A DNA stretch of 64,000 nucleotides. It comes from Micromonospora sp. WMMD882 (GTDB lineage Bacteria; Actinomycetota; Actinomycetes; Mycobacteriales; Micromonosporaceae). The notes under the pieces were generated by a model. The model was not told the origin of the DNA, ran no database searches, and worked only from the letters and a program-made list of their open reading frames with translations. A program made the position numbers and the translations under genes. Below, one piece after another: positions 35,716 to 43,718 of this stretch (positions within the stretch are counted from its first letter, which is position 1; each line of letters starts with the position of its first letter). The stretch lies in the NCBI RefSeq assembly GCF_027497255.1, contig NZ_CP114903.1, positions 5,952,001 to 6,016,000 of the forward strand, given 5' to 3'.

Positions 35716-35754
35716 CGTCCGGCCGGCGTCCGAAAGGGGGACGCCGGCCGGACG
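35716..35754. terminator. Bidirectional terminator after the sigma factor gene
   Basis: Perfect 16-base inverted repeat (35716-35731 and 35739-35754) with the loop GAAAGGG, between the converging sigma factor and NlpC/P60 genes. Confidence 0.88.
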
Positions 35755-35769
35755 CGTTCGTCGGGCCGC

Positions 35770-36747
35770 TCACCGTACCCGGCCGTACCCGTACGGGGGC
35801 ATCAGGTCGACGTCGCGGATCTCGACGTTACGGCCGAAGGTCGGCGCGTGGATCACCTTCCCGTCGCCGACGTAGAGCGCCACGTGCCCGAGACTGCGGT
35901 AGAAGACCAGGTCACCGGGGCGCAGCTCGGCACGGCGGATGTGCGCCACCACGTTCCACTGCATCGCGGTGTTGTGCGGCAGGGACTTCCCGGCCGCCCG
36001 CCACGCCGCCGAGGTCAGACCCGAGCAGTCGTACCCGCCGGGGCCGTCCTCGCCCCACCGGTACGGCTTGCCCAGCGCGCCGTACGCGTACCGCACCGCG
36101 GTCCCGGCCCGGCCGGAGGCGGCGGGCGTCTTCGTCTTCGGGGCGGCGACCGGCTTCGCCGCCGGTTTCTCGGTGGCCGACCCGTACGCCCGGCGGCGCA
36201 GCTCGTAGAGCCGGCTCAGGTCCGCCTCGATCTTCTTCCGGCCGGTGGCCAGCTCCCGGGACTGGGCGGCCTGCCGGGCCAGGGTGGCCTCCAGGCGGGT
36301 CTTCTGGTCGAGGAGCTGCCGCTGGGTCGCGCCGAGGCCGGCGACCTGCCGGTCCCGGTCCCGGGCGAGCTGGTCGAGGGTGCTCAGCCGGACGAGCAGC
36401 TCGTCCCGGTCGGCGGTCTGCAACAACACCTCGGCGGTGCCCAGCCCACCGGTCTTGTACGCGGTCACCGCGTACCGGCCGACGTCGGCGCGGCCCTGTG
36501 CCACCTGCTGCTCCAGGGGGCCGATGCGGGCCGTCAGCTTCGCCACCGCCGCCTGGTTGGCCTTGATGCCCTCGTTGAGCCTGTTCCACGACTCGACGAC
36601 CCGTTCCAGCTTCGTCGAGTTCTGCTCGATCTGACGGGTCAGCTCCGCCGGTGTCGGCTCCGCGCGGGCCCCCGCCCCCGGGGCGAGCAGGGCGGCGGTC
36701 AGACCACCGACCAGCAGGGACCGCGACAGGATCCGTAGCGACGACAC
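35770..36747 (-). CDS. Secreted NlpC/P60 (C40) peptidoglycan hydrolase with coiled coil
   Basis: About 325 residues. A signal peptide (SLLVGGLTAALLAPGAGARA) is followed by a long coiled coil (about 30-190, heptads with LTRQIEQNSTKLERVV and LEATLARQAAQ), a Lys/Pro/Ala linker and the NlpC/P60 domain. The catalytic Cys is in YDCSGLTSAAW, His in SLGHVALYVG and the third polar residue in VIHAPTFG. RipA-like enzymes of this form cleave peptidoglycan stem peptides and act in cell separation. GTG 36747 is used; the frame extends to 36780. Confidence 0.9.
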   Translation of the reverse strand: MSSLRILSRSLLVGGLTAALLAPGAGARAEPTPAELTRQIEQNSTKLERVVESWNRLNEGIKANQAAVAKLTARIGPLEQQVAQGRADVGRYAVTAYKTGGLGTAEVLLQTADRDELLVRLSTLDQLARDRDRQVAGLGATQRQLLDQKTRLEATLARQAAQSRELATGRKKIEADLSRLYELRRRAYGSATEKPAAKPVAAPKTKTPAASGRAGTAVRYAYGALGKPYRWGEDGPGGYDCSGLTSAAWRAAGKSLPHNTAMQWNVVAHIRRAELRPGDLVFYRSLGHVALYVGDGKVIHAPTFGRNVEIRDVDLMPPYGYGRVR

Positions 36748-36912
36748 GAGTGGCGGGCTCCTCTCCCCAGGGCGCGCCACCGGATGCGCGCCCGGCGGCC
36801 CGGAGGCCGGCGGTCACCGGCGGCGTCGGCCGGTCGACCGCGACCGGCGTCCCAACCTAACCCGTGACGCCAGTGACGGACAGGGCAGCCGGGACGGATG
36901 GGGCGACCGGGT

Positions 36913-37239
36913 TCAGCCGGCGACCGGCTCGGGGACGCGGTCCCGGCCGGCGGTCACCCAGCGGCTCACCCGGCGCTCGGCGTAGAAGGAGACGAACGGC
37001 ACGGTGCCGGCGAGCATCACCAACGCCATCCGCCTCAGCGACCACTCGGCCCGACGGGCCAGGTCGAACGCGGCGACCAGGTACACCATGTAGAGGAAGC
37101 CGTGCGCCGGCCCGATCGTCTCGACCACCACCGGCTCGTCGAACCCGTACTTCAGCGGCATCCCGATCACCACGAGCAGGATCAGCACCACGCCGACGAT
37201 CCAGGCGATCACGCGGTACCGGGTAAGGGCTGCGCCCAC
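36913..37239 (-). CDS. DUF3817 domain membrane protein
   Basis: 108 residues with three hydrophobic helices: RVIAWIVGVVLILLVVIGMPL, a region with GPAHGFLYMVYLVAAFDLARR and a third (MALVMLAGTVPFVSFYAERR). The HGxLYMxYL segment is typical of DUF3817, an uncharacterised actinobacterial inner membrane family. The next gene upstream on the same strand ends 29 bases away, so both are probably one unit. Confidence 0.85.
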   Translation of the reverse strand: MGAALTRYRVIAWIVGVVLILLVVIGMPLKYGFDEPVVVETIGPAHGFLYMVYLVAAFDLARRAEWSLRRMALVMLAGTVPFVSFYAERRVSRWVTAGRDRVPEPVAG

Positions 37240-37268
37240 GGTCGTTCCGTCCTTCCGCTCCGGCCGGC

Positions 37269-37760
37269 TCAGCCGGGGTAGTCACCGGGCCGGGCGCCCG
37301 GATTGGCGTTCAACCAGGCCAGGTAACGGTTGTACGCGGCGAGGTCGGCGTCGCCGCCGTCCCCGGGCGGCACGCTGGCCCGCGCCACCCGCACCGGCCG
37401 ACGTACCGGCGGGACGCCGGACCGGTTCGGCCCGCGCCCGCCGGTCGGTGCCGTCCCGTCCGGCGCGTCCGTCCCGCCGGCGGAATCCCTCCCGCCGGTC
37501 GGGTGTGCCCCGTTCCGGGCGGCCGCCGTCGTGGCCGGCGGTGCGTCCGGGCCGCGCAGGGCGTGCCGGACCTCCCGCCACCAGACGAAGACGACGAAGG
37601 CCGCGAAGATCGGCCACTCCACCGCGTACGCCCAGCTCGACGAGTTCCCGCCGGCGACGGCCCGGTCGATCTGCCACCAGCCCAGCGCGCAGAACCCGAC
37701 GACGAGCACGACCATGGCCACGTGGCGGGCGATCCACCCCGGTGTCCAGAGCCGCTTCAT
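37269..37760 (-). CDS. Two-helix membrane protein with disordered middle, actinobacterial
   Basis: 163 residues. Two helices ([21 protein letters not shown] and [16 protein letters not shown]) are followed by a Gly/Pro/Asp-rich disordered stretch (about 75-130) and a short conserved C-terminal block, [20 protein letters not shown] know this type only as a hypothetical membrane protein that often stands beside DUF3817 genes. ATG 37760 has no strong ribosome site. No function can be assigned. Confidence 0.7.
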   Translation of the reverse strand: MKRLWTPGWIARHVAMVVLVVGFCALGWWQIDRAVAGGNSSSWAYAVEWPIFAAFVVFVWWREVRHALRGPDAPPATTAAARNGAHPTGGRDSAGGTDAPDGTAPTGGRGPNRSGVPPVRRPVRVARASVPPGDGGDADLAAYNRYLAWLNANPGARPGDYPG

Positions 37761-37887
37761 GGCATCGAGCGTACCGGGACCGTCAGGCGTCTCCGACGCG
37801 GTGTCGTAGCGGGGCCCGGTGGTTTGCCGCCGCGCGTCCTGGGCACCCGTATAGCTGCCAGCCCACACGAGACCAGGGGGGCGAACA

Positions 37888-38232
37888 ATGACCGGACCGG
37901 TACGACAGGACGGCTTCCCGCCGCGCGACGCGGCGGTCGACGCCAGCCCGGAGCAGCGGCTACCCGAATGGGACGGCGACCACCTGCACGACATGGCCGC
38001 CACCGGCCCGGACCCGGAGGGCGACCTGCCCGGCGTCGACCCCGCCGAGCTGGCCGACGAGGACCTGATCCGTGAGTTGCGCAGCCTGCACCGCACCCGC
38101 CTGGACACGCTGCGGCACGCGGCGGACTCCGCGCTCGCCAACCATCTGCGCCGCACCGCCGAGCTGGAGACGGAGTACCTGGCCCGCCATCCGGGCCGGG
38201 AGGTCGACCCGAGCCGGCTGCGGGACGCCTGA
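37888..38232 (+). CDS. Small conserved protein, DUF6158-like
   Basis: 114 residues. The C-terminal half is well conserved in actinobacteria ([21 protein letters not shown] then [21 protein letters not shown]) and forms two charged helices; the N-terminal half is acidic and variable. The family assignment to DUF6158 is from memory. Its stop shares bases with the next start (TGATG), so it is coupled to the SRPBCC-like gene. GGGGGG near 37876 provides a ribosome site. Confidence 0.7.
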   Translation: MTGPVRQDGFPPRDAAVDASPEQRLPEWDGDHLHDMAATGPDPEGDLPGVDPAELADEDLIRELRSLHRTRLDTLRHAADSALANHLRRTAELETEYLARHPGREVDPSRLRDA

Positions 38233-38573
38233 TGGCCGCGTACGGCGAGCGGGGCATGTCCGCCCCGCCGGAGGTGGTGTTCAACACCGCCACCGACCCG
38301 GACCGGGCGTCGGCCTGGCTGCCGGAGCCGCTGCTCGCCGACGGCGCCCAGCGCCCGGAGCTGCTGTCGGACGGGCTGCGGGCCCGGTGGCGCGGCCCGG
38401 ACCCGCCGGGGCTGACGGCGGAGATCCGGGTCGAGCCGGCGGACGCCGGGGGCGCCCGGGTCCGGTTGGACCTGGCCGGCGACGACGCCGACCGGTCCTC
38501 CGACGACACGCTCGCCGACCGGATCCTGGCCAACCTCGCCCGTGAGGTGGCCGAGAACCTCACCGCGGGCTGA
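38232..38573 (+). CDS. SRPBCC-like small protein
   Basis: 113 residues. [25 protein letters not shown] fits the start of a START/SRPBCC ligand-binding fold, and the C-terminal helix ([16 protein letters not shown]) matches the long cap helix of that fold, but the middle is shorter than in typical polyketide-cyclase relatives. The ligand is not known. It is coupled to the preceding gene and followed by the DUF1360 gene after 37 bases. Confidence 0.6.
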   Translation: MAAYGERGMSAPPEVVFNTATDPDRASAWLPEPLLADGAQRPELLSDGLRARWRGPDPPGLTAEIRVEPADAGGARVRLDLAGDDADRSSDDTLADRILANLAREVAENLTAG

Positions 38574-38610
38574 GCCTGGCCCGCGTACCCCTACGCAAGG
38601 AGAGACGCTG

Positions 38611-39165
38611 GTGTCGCAGAGCGGTCTGAAGGACAGGGTGGCGCGGCTGCGCCGGGCGTACGCGCCGCACGAGCACCGACCGCTGGACGGCTATCTGGCG
38701 GCGATGGGCACCTACGCCGGCGTGACGGTGGCGATCGCCGGGCTGGTCAAGGCCACCGGACGACCGGTGCCGGAGCGTCCCGCGCCGGCCGACGTGGTGC
38801 TGCTGTCCATCGCCACGCACAAACTGAGCCGGCTGCTCACCAAGGACGCGGTGACCAGCCCGCTGCGGGCCCCGTTCACCCGCTACGACAAGCCGATCGG
38901 CAGCGGCGAGGTGATGGAGCAGGTCCGCGACTCCGGCAGCACCACCCGGCACGCGATCGGTGAGCTGCTGAGCTGCCCGTTCTGCCTGGCGGTCTGGGTG
39001 GCCACCGGGCTCACCGGCGGCCTCGTGCTCGCCCCCCGGCTGACCCGCCTGGTCGCCACCGCGTTGACCGCGGTGGCCGCCTCCGACTTCCTCCAGATGG
39101 CGTACGCCGTCTCCCAGCAGGCCGCCGAGGGCGGCGGACCGGGGCAGGACGACGACCGGGACTGA
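38611..39165 (+). CDS. DUF1360 domain membrane protein
   Basis: 184 residues. The family block [22 protein letters not shown] and the cysteine motif [13 protein letters not shown] identify DUF1360, membrane proteins found in spore-forming and filamentous bacteria. Two or three helices are predicted ([37 protein letters not shown] and [13 protein letters not shown]). The GTG at 38611 has AAGGAGAG seven bases upstream; the frame open from 38542 overlaps the previous gene. A long palindromic terminator follows. Confidence 0.85.
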   Translation: MSQSGLKDRVARLRRAYAPHEHRPLDGYLAAMGTYAGVTVAIAGLVKATGRPVPERPAPADVVLLSIATHKLSRLLTKDAVTSPLRAPFTRYDKPIGSGEVMEQVRDSGSTTRHAIGELLSCPFCLAVWVATGLTGGLVLAPRLTRLVATALTAVAASDFLQMAYAVSQQAAEGGGPGQDDDRD

Positions 39166-39186
39166 GCGCCCGGCGACGACCGACGA

Positions 39187-39224
39187 CGAAGGGGGAGGAC
39201 GCCCGCGGGCGTCCTCCCCCTTCG
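39187..39224. terminator. Bidirectional terminator, perfect 38-base palindrome
   Basis: A 19-base arm beginning CGAAGGGGGAGG is followed directly by its exact complement. The position between converging genes suits a two-way terminator. The C/T-rich end of each arm provides a partial pyrimidine tract. Confidence 0.85.
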
Positions 39225-39239
39225 CGTGCCGCGTCCCGG

Positions 39240-39434
39240 TCAGCGCTGCATACCGGACCAGCCGCGCGGCGACTCGCTCTCCCGTTCCTCCTTGTCCTCG
39301 CCGGTGATGATGTCCCGGTCGACGGCGGTCTCCTCGTGCTCGTTCGCGAAGTCCGGCTCGGGAAGGGTGTCGGCGCCCTCCGGAGGCTGCCCGAGGGCGG
39401 GGATCCGCTCGTGCCGCTCGTCCCGATCAGTCAT
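39240..39434 (-). CDS. Small acidic hydrophilic protein of unknown function
   Basis: 64 residues, very rich in Glu, Asp and Arg with no hydrophobic core (TDRDERHERIPALGQPPEG). The codon pattern fits the neighbours, and a similar kind of charged small protein is encoded at 42634. I recognise no family. The next gene upstream (39497-39706) runs in the same direction. Confidence 0.5.
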   Translation of the reverse strand: MTDRDERHERIPALGQPPEGADTLPEPDFANEHEETAVDRDIITGEDKEERESESPRGWSGMQR

Positions 39435-39496
39435 GTCCCTGTCCTCTCCGTCGTCCGGGTCCCCGGCCGGCAGGCCGGTCAGCGTCTGACCCCGGG

Positions 39497-39706
39497 TCAG
39501 ACCGACGAGCCGCCGAGCAGGTCGGCGACCTCGTCCATCGCGTACTCGCCCTGCGGCAGGGCGGAGATCCGGGTGAGCAGCTCCGCGGGCAGCTCGGCGG
39601 CCACCGCCCGGCGCTGGATCTCGGCCTGACTCACCCGCTCCTGCCCGTGGTAGATGTCGTCGAGCAGGTCGTCGAGCATCATCCGGTTGGCTGGTTCGTC
39701 GGTCAC
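39497..39706 (-). CDS. Small protein of unknown function
   Basis: 69 residues. It has a helical N-terminal half (MMLDDLLDDIYHGQERVSQAEIQRR) and a C-terminal helix pair (ELPAELLTRISALPQGEYAMDEVADLLGG) that recalls DUF2795-type small regulators, but I cannot confirm a family. Good third-position GC and a plausible ATG support coding. It may be co-transcribed with the acidic protein at 39240. Confidence 0.55.
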   Translation of the reverse strand: MTDEPANRMMLDDLLDDIYHGQERVSQAEIQRRAVAAELPAELLTRISALPQGEYAMDEVADLLGGSSV

Positions 39707-40021
39707 GGTGATCAGCTACCCGCGCCGGAATCGGTCAAACGTCGCCCCGACCGCCCGGAAGACAGGTGACAGTCGTCACCGTCGGGCCCGGAACACCGGG
39801 CGCCCCGGGCCGGTTGTGTGAGGTGTCGGTGTGACCAGTGTCCCCGGGCCTCACCAACATGCCTTCGCGGAATACCGTTCGGCTGGAGCCGCGTCGTGCC
39901 ACTCGCCGAGAGGCGACCTGCACACCGACGCCAGCGCCGCCCCGGGTCAGCCCGGGGCGGCGCTGTTGCTGTGCGCGTGACGTCAGGCCGCAGCGGCGCT
40001 TCCCCGGCGCGGCGCCGGCGG
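39707..40021. other. Intergenic region with dyads
   Basis: 315 bases with no supportable gene. A short dyad GGTGAC-AGTC-GTCACC at 39765-39780 is operator-like and lies about 60 bases upstream of the small gene at 39706. A strong hairpin lies at 39932-39965. An open frame from ATG 39859 reads through the hairpin into antisense of the DAHP synthase gene, so it is not listed as a gene. Confidence 0.5.
39932..39965. terminator. Hairpin terminator of the DAHP synthase gene
   Basis: Perfect 15-base inverted repeat, CAGCGCCGCCCCGGG at 39932-39946 and its complement at 39951-39965 with a four-base loop. On the minus strand it follows the DAHP synthase stop by about 57 bases. On the plus strand it is followed by TTGCTGT. 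Confidence 0.8.
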
Positions 40022-41113
40022 TCAGGCCGGGGCGGGGGTGTGGGCGTGGGCGCGACGGGCGCGGACGGCGGTGGCGAGGTCGTCGAGGACCTGGGCGGTG
40101 TCGGGCCAGCCGAGGCAGGCGTCGGTGACCGACTGACCGTAGGTCAGCTCCCGGGTCGGGTCCAGATCCTGCCGGCCGGGCTCCAGGAAGCTCTCCAGCA
40201 TGATGCCGACGATGCCGCGCTGCCCGGCGGCGAGCTGCCCGGCCACGTCCGCCGCGACCACCGGCTGACGGCGGTGGTCCTTGCCGCTGTTGTCGTGGCT
40301 GGCGTCGATCACCAGCCGCTCGGGCAGGTTCGCCGCCCGGAGCTGGGCCAACGAGTCCGCCACCGAGTCGGCGTCGTAGTTGGGCAGGCCCCGGCCGCCG
40401 CGCAGCACCAGGTGCCCGTCCGCGTTGCCCCGGGTGTGCAGGATCGCCGGGGTGCCGGAGACGTCGATGCCGGGGAAGACGTGCGGCACGCCGGCGGCCC
40501 GGATCGCGTCCACGGCGGTGCCGATGCTGCCGTCCGGGCGGTTCTTCATGCCGATCGGCATGGACAGCCCGGAGGCGAGCTGCCGGTGCACCTGGCTCTC
40601 CACCGTCCGGGCGCCGATCGCGCCCCAGGCCACGGTGTCGGCGATGTACTGCGGGGTGATCGGGTCGAGGAACTCGCAGCCCACCGGGAGGCCGAGGCGC
40701 AGCACGTCGAGCAGGAGCGCCCGGGCCAGCCGCAGGCCGGTGTTGACGTCACCGGAGCCGTCCAGCCCCGGGTCGTTGATCAGGCCCTTCCAGCCCACGG
40801 TGGAGCGGGGCTTCTCGAAGTAGACCCGCATGACCACCAGCAGGTCGTCGGCGTGCCGCGCGGCGGCTGCCCGGAGCCCGCGCGCGTACTCCAGGGCCGC
40901 GGCCGGGTCGTGCACCGAGCACGGGCCGACCACCACCAGCAGCCGGTCGTCGGTACGGTCCAGCACCCGGCTGACCGCCCGCCGGCCGGCGAGCACGGCC
41001 GAGGTGAGGGTGGTGTCCAGGGGGAGTTCGTGGTGCAGCAGGGCCGGGGTGGTCAGCGGCACGATCCGCTCGATCCGCTGATCGATGACCTGGTCGGACT
41101 CCGGGGTCGTCAC
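40022..41113 (-). CDS. 3-deoxy-7-phosphoheptulonate (DAHP) synthase, class I
   Basis: 363 residues of the AroF/AroG/AroH (type I alpha) family, which condenses phosphoenolpyruvate and erythrose 4-phosphate, the first step of the shikimate pathway. Signature segments are VVGPCSVHDPAAALEYA, MRVYFEKPRSTVGWKGLI, GCEFLDPITPQYIAD, GMKNRPDGS and VIDASHDNSGKDHRRQ (metal-binding His and Asp). The GTG at 41113 has GGAAGG about nine bases upstream; the ATG at 41137 would remove that site. A leader peptide and alternative pairing segments precede it (41136-41299), so aromatic amino acids probably control it. Many actinomycetes use a class II enzyme for primary metabolism, so this class I copy may be secondary. 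Confidence 0.95.
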   Translation of the reverse strand: MTTPESDQVIDQRIERIVPLTTPALLHHELPLDTTLTSAVLAGRRAVSRVLDRTDDRLLVVVGPCSVHDPAAALEYARGLRAAAARHADDLLVVMRVYFEKPRSTVGWKGLINDPGLDGSGDVNTGLRLARALLLDVLRLGLPVGCEFLDPITPQYIADTVAWGAIGARTVESQVHRQLASGLSMPIGMKNRPDGSIGTAVDAIRAAGVPHVFPGIDVSGTPAILHTRGNADGHLVLRGGRGLPNYDADSVADSLAQLRAANLPERLVIDASHDNSGKDHRRQPVVAADVAGQLAAGQRGIVGIMLESFLEPGRQDLDPTRELTYGQSVTDACLGWPDTAQVLDDLATAVRARRAHAHTPAPA

Positions 41114-41135
41114 GGTGGGTTTCCTTCCGCCGACC

Positions 41136-41270
41136 ATCCCCGGGGCCGGCGCCCGGGATCGAGCCGGCTGCTCGTTAGCAGAAGACGGCAGGGGACCGCC
41201 TGATCCCCGCCTGGCCGGCTCGAAGAGTGGTGACGTCAGCTCAAGGTCGAGTCACCGGCTGCGAGCCGGC
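41136..41270 (-). promoter_or_regulatory. Candidate aromatic amino acid attenuator of DAHP synthase
   Basis: On the transcript strand three 9-base segments occur in order: GCCGGCTCG (41270-41262, inside the leader ORF after the Tyr/Trp/Phe codons), CGAGCCGGC (41222-41214) and GCCGGCTCG again (41168-41160). Segment 2 can pair perfectly with 1 or with 3, but not both. A further hairpin, ATCCCGGG (41159-41152) with CCCGGGGAT (41144-41136), lies directly before the ribosome site of the synthase. This is the arrangement of ribosome-mediated attenuation; which pairing stops expression is inferred. Confidence 0.7.
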
Positions 41271-41299
41271 TGGCTAAACCATCGATACGAGCGCGTCAC
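41252..41299 (-). CDS. Putative aromatic leader peptide of DAHP synthase
   Basis: A 15-codon frame, MTRSYRWFSQPARSR, with Tyr-Arg-Trp-Phe codons (41287-41276) in its middle, all three aromatic amino acids within four codons. It ends with TGA 138 bases before the DAHP synthase start. The GTG lies seven bases after TACGCT, a -10-like hexamer, so it probably starts a leaderless transcript. Tyr plus Trp plus Phe adjacency is unlikely by chance in such GC-rich DNA, where these codons are rare. Peptide sequence and position are seen; function as a stalling sensor is inferred. Confidence 0.7.
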   Translation of the reverse strand: MTRSYRWFSQPARSR

Positions 41300-41431
41300 G
41301 CCGGCCAGCGTACCCGACCGGAGCGCCGAGAGCTCATCCCGATGTCGGAGAACAGACCCGTGGCGTTCACGAAAGTCGATGAACCGGGCCGTAGCTTCAT
41401 CGACCGTCGTCCTCGTTTACGGGAGGTTTCA

Positions 41432-42580
41432 GTGGAGCGTCGCACCCTGTTGCGTGGCACCGTGGCCGGTGCTGTCGCCGTCGCCGGCAGTCTCTGGTCG
41501 GGGGTCGCGTCGGCCGCCCCGGCCCAGCCCGGCACCAGCCCGTACGGGCCGCTCGGCGCGGCCGACGGCAACGGGATCCTGCTGCCGGCCGGCTTCACCA
41601 GCCGGGTGGTCGCCCGCTCCCGGCAGGCGGTCGCCGGCACCGGGTACGGCTGGCACGACGCGCCCGACGGCGGGGCCTGTTTCGTCGCCGGAACCGGCTG
41701 GATCTACGTCTCGAACTCTGAGATCTCGACGACCGGCGGGGCCTCTGCGGTGCGCTTCGACGCCAACGGGAACATCGTCTCGGCGTACCGGATCCTGGGA
41801 AACACGAACCGCAACTGTGCCGGTGGGGCGACCCCGTGGGGCACCTGGCTCTCCGGCGAGGAGGTCAGCCGGGGCTACGTCTACGAGACGTACCCGGAGG
41901 GCGGGAAGGCCGCCGTCCGGCGGGCCGCCCTGGGCCGGTTCACCCACGAGGCCGCCGCCTGCGACCCGGTCCGCAAGGTCATCTACCTGACCGAGGACGA
42001 GACGACCGGCTGCTTCTACCGGTTCCGCCCGACGGTCTGGGGCGACCTGTCCGCAGGCGTCCTGGAGGTGCTGGTCGCCGGCACCGCGACCAGCGGCCCG
42101 GTGAGCTGGGCCCGGGTGCCCGACCCGGACGGCTCCCCGACCCTCACCCGCAACCAGGTCTCCGGCGCGAAGCGGTTCAACGGCGGCGAGGGCTGCTGGT
42201 ACGCCGACGGCACCTGCTGGTTCACCACCAAGGGCGACAACCGGGTCTGGGCGTACGACGCGGTCAACCAACGCATCGACCTGGCGTACGACGACTCGCT
42301 GGTCTCCGGCACGCCGCCGCTGACCGGGGTGGACAACATCGTCGGCACCCGGGGCGGGGACCTCTACGTCGCCGAGGACGGCGGCAACATGGAGATCAAC
42401 ATCATCACGCCGGCCGGCGTGGTGGCGCCCTTCCTGCGGATCAGCGGGCAGTCCTCGTCGGAGATCTGCGGCCCGGCGTTCTCCCCGGACGGCAGCCGCC
42501 TCTACTTCTCCTCGCAGCGCGGCACCTCCGGATCCTCCTCCGGCGGCATCACCTACGAGGTCCGCGGCCCGTTCCGCTGA
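41432..42580 (+). CDS. Tat-exported PhoX-like/DUF839 family protein
   Basis: 382 residues. A twin-arginine signal (ERRTLLRGTVAGAVAVAGS) is followed by an Ala-rich cleavage zone and a beta-propeller of the PhoX/DUF839 type, with GTWLSGEEVSRGYVYE, FTHEAAACDPVRKVIYLTED, FYRFRP and EICGPAFSPDGSRLYFSSQ. PhoX relatives are calcium-dependent alkaline phosphatases, but this shorter relative could be another cofactor-dependent secreted hydrolase. The GTG at 41432 has GGGAGG five bases upstream; the open frame from 41342 is an upstream extension without support. Confidence 0.85.
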   Translation: MERRTLLRGTVAGAVAVAGSLWSGVASAAPAQPGTSPYGPLGAADGNGILLPAGFTSRVVARSRQAVAGTGYGWHDAPDGGACFVAGTGWIYVSNSEISTTGGASAVRFDANGNIVSAYRILGNTNRNCAGGATPWGTWLSGEEVSRGYVYETYPEGGKAAVRRAALGRFTHEAAACDPVRKVIYLTEDETTGCFYRFRPTVWGDLSAGVLEVLVAGTATSGPVSWARVPDPDGSPTLTRNQVSGAKRFNGGEGCWYADGTCWFTTKGDNRVWAYDAVNQRIDLAYDDSLVSGTPPLTGVDNIVGTRGGDLYVAEDGGNMEINIITPAGVVAPFLRISGQSSSEICGPAFSPDGSRLYFSSQRGTSGSSSGGITYEVRGPFR

Positions 42581-42633
42581 CGAGGGCACGGCGGCGGGCG
42601 TAGCGGCGACGCGGCCGGGGTATCAGGGCGGCC

Positions 42634-42852
42634 ATGAGTGACGATCGGAGTGAACAGGACCGGGTGAGCTCCCGCGCCGAGCACCTCCTGCCGGAGGAGC
42701 GGGCGGCCGGCAGCGACGACCCGCAGGCCCAGGCGTCGGCCATCCTCGCCGAGTCGGACCGTCGGGAGGAGGACCGCAACGCCGCCCCGGACACCGTGCT
42801 GGAACGGCGTACCTCGGATCAGACTGTCGTCGCGGTCGAGCCGCCCGACTGA
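42634..42852 (+). CDS. Small acidic protein of unknown function
   Basis: 72 residues, Glu/Asp/Arg-rich, soluble and probably disordered at the ends, with a central helix (QAQASAILAESDRREEDRN). Starts at ATG 42634. It converges with and overlaps the end of the next gene by 34 bases. I recognise no family beyond similar charged small proteins in related bacteria. Confidence 0.6.
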   Translation: MSDDRSEQDRVSSRAEHLLPEERAAGSDDPQAQASAILAESDRREEDRNAAPDTVLERRTSDQTVVAVEPPD

Positions 42853-43634
42853 GCGTTCGCGCCCCGGGCCCGCCGCGACCCCCGGTAGCTGCGGGCCCGC
42901 AGGCGGGCCAGCGGGCCCACCGCGCGCAGCCCGGCCGGCAGGTTGCCGACCGGGTCGAAGGCCAGGGCGGCGTCCGCCGCGGCGTCGAGCGAGTCGCCGA
43001 GCCGGACCTCGCCGAACGGCCGCCACGGCCCGAACGCGGACGCCACCGCCAGCACCAGGCGGACGGCGCCGGTACGGGCCACGGCGGTCACCTGCGCCAG
43101 CCGGTCACCGGGGTCGGCCGAGCCGGGGGCCGGCAGGGCGGCCAGCCAGAGCCGCCGCCGACCCGCCCGCAACGGCATGATCGTGCTGTACGGGCCGGCG
43201 AAGCGTCGCCGGGGCAGCGGCAGGCACCGCAGCACCGGGGCGGCGCCGCTGGAGCTGACCAGCAGGTCGAACGTCCACCGCTGGCCGTCGCCCGGGGCGT
43301 CGCCGCAGCGGGGGTCGGCGTCGGCGTCGCCGCCGTCGGTGTCGGCGGCGCGACCGGCCCGGTCACCGACGGTCGGGTCGGACGGGACGTGCACCCGTAC
43401 ACCGAGGCCGAGCACGTCCGGCCAGCCCGTCGGCGTGGGGACGCCCTTCGAGAACCGGACGGTGGCCCGGTACCGGCCCGGCCGGTCGAGCAGCGGCACG
43501 CCGGTGGCCGCGCCGGTGACGCCCCGGATCGTCACCTCGCCGTCGAAGGAGCGACCGGCGGGGTGCAGCAGCCGGGCGTCACGCCACCGGGCGAGCACGG
43601 CGGCCACCTGTTCGACACCTGACGCGACGGGCAT
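42819..43634 (-). CDS. Catalase-superfamily-like protein of unknown activity
   Basis: 271 residues. The pattern of DGEVTIRGVTGAATGVPLLDRPGRYRATVRFSKGVPTP, then WTFDLLVSSSGA and FGPWRPFGEVRLGD, resembles heme-catalase-fold proteins of the short, non-classical type, but I see no proximal heme motif and the ligand tyrosine region is unclear. It is often annotated as phosphodiesterase in actinobacteria. ATG 43634 is chosen because of GAGCAGG upstream; longer open frames are antisense to the M16 gene. Confidence 0.55.
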   Translation of the reverse strand: MPVASGVEQVAAVLARWRDARLLHPAGRSFDGEVTIRGVTGAATGVPLLDRPGRYRATVRFSKGVPTPTGWPDVLGLGVRVHVPSDPTVGDRAGRAADTDGGDADADPRCGDAPGDGQRWTFDLLVSSSGAAPVLRCLPLPRRRFAGPYSTIMPLRAGRRRLWLAALPAPGSADPGDRLAQVTAVARTGAVRLVLAVASAFGPWRPFGEVRLGDSLDAAADAALAFDPVGNLPAGLRAVGPLARLRARSYRGSRRARGANAQSGGSTATTV

Positions 43635-43718
43635 GTCCTGCTCGTACCCGACGACGCGCGATTGAAGCGTCGACCGGGCGGCACGGCGCGGGCGGCGTGA
43701 TCGGATAGCGTCGTGCCC

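Noticed and set aside
39859..39980. Possible small gene MPSRNTVRLEPRRATRRE on the plus strand
   Set aside because: The frame has no stop before the hairpin at 39932 and continues into antisense of the DAHP synthase gene; no ribosome site seen. Worth comparison with relatives but not supportable here.
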